A DNA stretch of 64,000 nucleotides, from positions 27,383 to 91,382 of the forward strand of contig CAYLVY010000001.1 in assembly GCA_964387205.1 (NCBI GenBank), given 5' to 3'. This DNA comes from CAIVAT01 sp964387205. GTDB taxonomy: Bacteria; Bacteroidota; Bacteroidia; Bacteroidales; FEN-979. The notes beneath the pieces were generated by a model. That model saw nothing but the letters and a program-made list of their open reading frames with translations, was not told the origin of the DNA and did not search any database. Below, piece by piece: positions 61,482-64,000 of the stretch; the stretch's first letter is position 1, and each line of letters starts with the position of its first letter. Made by a program: the position numbers and the translations under genes.

Positions 61482-62504
61482 ATGATCGTGACCCTGCTGA
61501 TCAGCCTGATCCCCGTTTTTTTGTTGCTGGTGGTGCTGCTGTGGCTTGATAGTTTCAAGCTCTCCCGGCGTTCGTTGCTGGCCTATAGTTTGTTGTGGGG
61601 CGCAGGAAGTGCGGTGGCTGCCTGGTTTCTGAACAATTGGCTGATGGGCCGGCTGGAAGTGGAATTCCGTACCTATTCGGCTTTCGTGGCGCCTGTCGCG
61701 GAGGAGTTGCTGAAATGCGCCTGGATTTTCATCCTGATCCGCAGGAATAAAGCGGGATTCATGATCGACGGGGCGATATACGGATTTGCTGCCGGGGCAG
61801 CTTTTTCGGCGGTGGAAAACCTGTGGTATGCCGCTGTATTTGCAGAGAGCGGGGGCAATATCATGACCTGGATCGTCCGTGGACTTGGAACAGCCGTCAT
61901 GCACGGAGGTACAGCGGCCATATTCGGAGTGCTCTGCATGGGCCCCCTGAACCGGCAGGAAGGAAAGGGCGCTACCCTGGCTGCTGGTTTTTTTGCCGCG
62001 GTCTTTATCCATGCTCTGTTCAACAGTTTTTTCCTGTCTCCCCTGATTTCGACCCTGATCATCGTAATATTGATACCCGTTTCCCTTGCCGTGCTCTTCC
62101 AATGGAGCGAAAAATCAATCAGGCAATGGCTCGAACTGGAATTCGATTCGGAAGCTTCCATACTCCGGATGATCAGGAAAGGAGAGTTTTCCGGTACCAA
62201 AACAGGGTTGTTTCTCCTATCGCTGAGAAACCATTATCCGCCGGAAATTGTATTCGATATGTACTGTTTCATCAGCCTCTACCTTGAATTGTCTATTAAA
62301 GCCAAATCAATGATGATGCTGAAAGAGCACGGCTTCATGATTCCCCACGATCCGTTGCTGGCTTCCAGACTGGCGGAACTCCGGGCTCTGGAAAAGAGTA
62401 TTGGTCGCGGTGGTCTTATTGCCATCGCACCGGTGCTGCGGATGAACAGGAAGGAGCTGTGGAAAATTTCGTTGCTCGAAAAAACAAATAACCTGAAAAT
62501 TTAA
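61482..62504 (+). CDS. PrsW-family intramembrane metalloprotease
   Basis: A 340-residue polytopic protease of the CPBP/PrsW group. The expected motifs are all present: E74-E75 in VAPVAEELLKCA, E112-N113 in FSAVENLWYA, H141 in GTAVMHGGTAAIFG and H177 in VFIHALFNSFF. In Bacillus, PrsW cuts the anti-sigma factor RsiW. A C-terminal soluble extension of about 125 residues (215-340) goes beyond the membrane core. An ECF sigma factor and an anti-sigma factor follow directly, which makes them the likely partners. Confidence 0.88.
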   Translation: MIVTLLISLIPVFLLLVVLLWLDSFKLSRRSLLAYSLLWGAGSAVAAWFLNNWLMGRLEVEFRTYSAFVAPVAEELLKCAWIFILIRRNKAGFMIDGAIYGFAAGAAFSAVENLWYAAVFAESGGNIMTWIVRGLGTAVMHGGTAAIFGVLCMGPLNRQEGKGATLAAGFFAAVFIHALFNSFFLSPLISTLIIVILIPVSLAVLFQWSEKSIRQWLELEFDSEASILRMIRKGEFSGTKTGLFLLSLRNHYPPEIVFDMYCFISLYLELSIKAKSMMMLKEHGFMIPHDPLLASRLAELRALEKSIGRGGLIAIAPVLRMNRKELWKISLLEKTNNLKI

Positions 62505-62540
62505 TACCTTCACCCAACTTTTTGCATTTTCTCCATAATT

Positions 62541-63077
62541 ATGCTATTGAAGGACGACAATGAGCTGGTTGATGAGGTTCTCCGCGGAGCCATTTCATCA
62601 TTCAGGATATTGACGGAGCGATATCAGCAAAAGATCTTCCACATGATGTGGCGTATGACAGGCAACGAAGAGACAGCAAAGGACCTGACCCAGGAGGTCT
62701 TCCTGACCGTCTATGAAAAGCTGGCCACATTCAACCCGAAATACCGGTTTTTCAGTTGGTTGTATCGTATTGCAGTGAACCGTGCTTTAGGCTGGTGCCG
62801 GAACCGGCGGACATTTACCGGTTTGGACAAAGCAGGACCATTGCTGACCGACGACCCTGGCGCCGTTGCAATATCAGATCAGGAGGTTTCCCTGCACCGT
62901 GCCTTGCTGGCACTTGATCCCGCTTACCGGATTCCCGTCCTGCTGAAGTATTATTGCGGTCTGTCTTACGAAGAGATCAGCGAAGCGACCGGCGTCCCGG
63001 TGACAAAAGTTCGTTCCCGCCTCTATATGGCGAGGGAACGGCTCAGAAAAGGAATGTCTGACTTCGATCGTGCATGA
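62541..63077 (+). CDS. ECF-type RNA polymerase sigma factor
   Basis: A 178-residue sigma-70 family factor of the extracytoplasmic-function type. Region 2 includes TAKDLTQEVFLTVYEKLATF and FFSWLYRIAVNRAL, region 4 is LSYEEISEATGVPVTKVRSRLYMARERLRK. Its stop overlaps the anti-sigma start by ATGA, the usual tight coupling. It lies 36 bases after the prsW-type gene. Its target promoters cannot be identified from this window. Confidence 0.94.
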   Translation: MLLKDDNELVDEVLRGAISSFRILTERYQQKIFHMMWRMTGNEETAKDLTQEVFLTVYEKLATFNPKYRFFSWLYRIAVNRALGWCRNRRTFTGLDKAGPLLTDDPGAVAISDQEVSLHRALLALDPAYRIPVLLKYYCGLSYEEISEATGVPVTKVRSRLYMARERLRKGMSDFDRA

Positions 63078-63850
63078 ATAAAATCAACAAAAGAAAGCGC
63101 AGGCTGCTGAACAGGAAACTCGACGGAGAGCTGTCTGAAAAGGAGGAGTCCCAACTCTCCGGCCTGATGGCTGAAGGGCCGGAAGCAGCAGATTATCTGA
63201 ATGAATTGCAGTCGCTGGAAGGCCGGTTGGAAAGCGACCGGGCAGCCATGAAAATGATCGATCTTACCCGTGAAATAATCAATAACCTCCCTATGGAAAC
63301 ACAAAAAAAATCCCCGGTCAGAGAGCCAGTCCGGTTGTCAACCGGATTCTGGGCCAGACCCGCCGTGAAATATGCCCTGGTTTTTACCGCCGGACTTTTC
63401 ATTGGTATGCTCACTTTCAGTTTTCTCATCACCGACAAAACCTCGCTGCAGGAAGAGTCGCTCACCGGAACGATGGCCGGAGGCCGGGAGAATATGAAGA
63501 CTGCCGATGTGATCCAATACACCAGCCCACAGGTTACCATCAGCTCGCAGGTGCGCTATTCGACACGCTTCGTGGAAATTCGGCTACAGCTCTCCTCGCC
63601 GGAACAGGTCAGGGCAGTGATGGGATTCAACTATGACGACTTCAGGGTGTATAACATACAGAATATCAGTGTCAACGATCAAACCGTCGCCATTTCAGCC
63701 GGAAACAGCATCCAGATCACCAATGTCGGCGATAATACCTTTATGATCCATCTGGCCAACCGCAACAGTCTGCCTAACAATATCGACCTCATGATTTATC
63801 AGTCAGATTCCCGTATCTATCAATATACCATTCAGGTCAACAAAGAGTGA
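63074..63850 (+). CDS. Membrane-anchored anti-sigma factor
   Basis: A 258-residue protein with a short cytoplasmic N-terminal domain (1-95; LLNRKLDGELSEKEESQLSGLM resembles the anti-sigma helix region but lacks a zinc-binding HxxxCxxC motif), one membrane helix (about 99-119) and a periplasmic domain (120-258) rich in beta strands, which may sense envelope state. ATGA overlap with the sigma gene supports the assignment. Family name uncertain; the anti-sigma role is inferred from topology and position. Confidence 0.82.
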   Translation: MNKINKRKRRLLNRKLDGELSEKEESQLSGLMAEGPEAADYLNELQSLEGRLESDRAAMKMIDLTREIINNLPMETQKKSPVREPVRLSTGFWARPAVKYALVFTAGLFIGMLTFSFLITDKTSLQEESLTGTMAGGRENMKTADVIQYTSPQVTISSQVRYSTRFVEIRLQLSSPEQVRAVMGFNYDDFRVYNIQNISVNDQTVAISAGNSIQITNVGDNTFMIHLANRNSLPNNIDLMIYQSDSRIYQYTIQVNKE

Positions 63851-63867
63851 TCCCGATTCAACATCCT

Positions 63868-64000
63868 ATGAAAAAGAGCGTTAAGGTTGTGATCAGTGTG
63901 GTGGTAGCCATCGTCATACTTATCGCCGGTATATCCCTGTTATGCACAAGCGGAGAAAAAACAACGACACTACAAATTGACAATGAAAATAGAATATTAA
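63868..64000 (+). CDS. Unknown membrane-anchored protein, N-terminal part (truncated by window edge)
   Basis: A frame starting at ATG 63868, 17 bases after the anti-sigma stop, is open to the end of the window (44 residues). It begins MKKSVKVVISVVVAIVILIAG, one hydrophobic helix or signal peptide, followed by a polar stretch. There is too little to assign a family. It is probably part of the sigma operon. Confidence 0.65.
   Translation, partial: MKKSVKVVISVVVAIVILIAGISLLCTSGEKTTTLQIDNENRIL

Noticed and set aside
1..64000. CRISPR arrays, insertion sequences, prophage, integrase or attachment sites
   Set aside because: No regularly spaced direct repeats, transposase, integrase or phage-structural motifs were seen anywhere in the window.

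Overview
The window is a chromosomal segment of a member of the Bacteroidota, most likely an environmental, Bacteroidales-like lineage assembled as a scaffold. Four things point there: the ruvA-sprA-gcvH gene order with a giant SprA (the type IX secretion translocon); a secreted protein ending in a T9SS C-terminal sorting domain; many TlpA/DUF4369, AraC, lipoprotein and LolA-like genes of the Bacteroidota type; and promoter octamers matching TAnnTTTG upstream of many first genes. Base composition looks close to half G+C throughout, and I see no insertion sequence, phage, integron, CRISPR array, tRNA or rRNA. Two runs of ten N (1571-1580 and 54560-54569) are scaffold gaps. Each falls inside an otherwise intact gene (sprA, tolC-like) and breaks the apparent frame.

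Layout. 1-9.1 kb: 3' end of uvrC, then gcvH, sprA and ruvA on the minus strand. 9.1-14.1 kb: two thioredoxin-fold envelope proteins (minus), divergent from an AraC regulator, a DODA-type dioxygenase and a YceI protein. 14.2-17.6 kb: recX, prfB with an intact +1 programmed frameshift, an ArsC/Spx-like protein and fumC. 17.6-19.8 kb (minus): a hydantoinase/dihydropyrimidinase-family amidohydrolase, a MobA-like nucleotidyltransferase and an MmcQ/YjbR protein. 20-25.8 kb: a DUF4153 membrane protein, lysS, a TerC-family protein, a predicted structured RNA region, a single-domain voltage-gated cation channel overlapping a Rnk/GreA-like gene, and an isoprenylcysteine-methyltransferase-like protein.

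25.9-32.3 kb: a 1106-residue histidine kinase with an FG-GAP/ASPIC-UnbV sensor region, its NarL-type response regulator, and a minus-strand pair of Ldh2-type dehydrogenase and L-2-hydroxyglutarate oxidase. 32.5-36.5 kb: a four-gene operon (LolA-like protein, two MacB/FtsX-type permeases, ATPase). 36.6-40.5 kb: a PPAD-like, T9SS-exported deiminase divergent from an MltD-type transglycosylase. 40.6-46 kb: a WYL regulator behind a palindromic operator, two lipoproteins, and an ADP-forming acyl-CoA synthetase fused to a GNAT acetyltransferase. 46-54 kb: a PQQ-type propeller protein, a second LolA-like protein, tyrS, a UPF0324 transporter, a threonine-dehydrogenase-like epimerase with a CRP-like box, a lone receiver protein, and a TMTC-like TPR membrane protein.

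54.2-64 kb: a co-directional run of a tripartite RND efflux system (behind a 19-bp palindrome), a GT39-like glycosyltransferase, a PrsW-family protease, an ECF sigma factor, its overlapping anti-sigma factor, and a truncated membrane protein.

Most genes are housekeeping or envelope functions. The parts that merit attention are the kinase with an ASPIC/UnbV sensor, the channel with a calcium-type selectivity filter coupled to a Rnk-like protein, the PPAD-like T9SS cargo, the prsW-sigma-anti-sigma cluster, and several clean palindromic operators. I see no obvious defence system or biosynthetic cluster. Domain calls come from reading motifs by eye; no database search was run.
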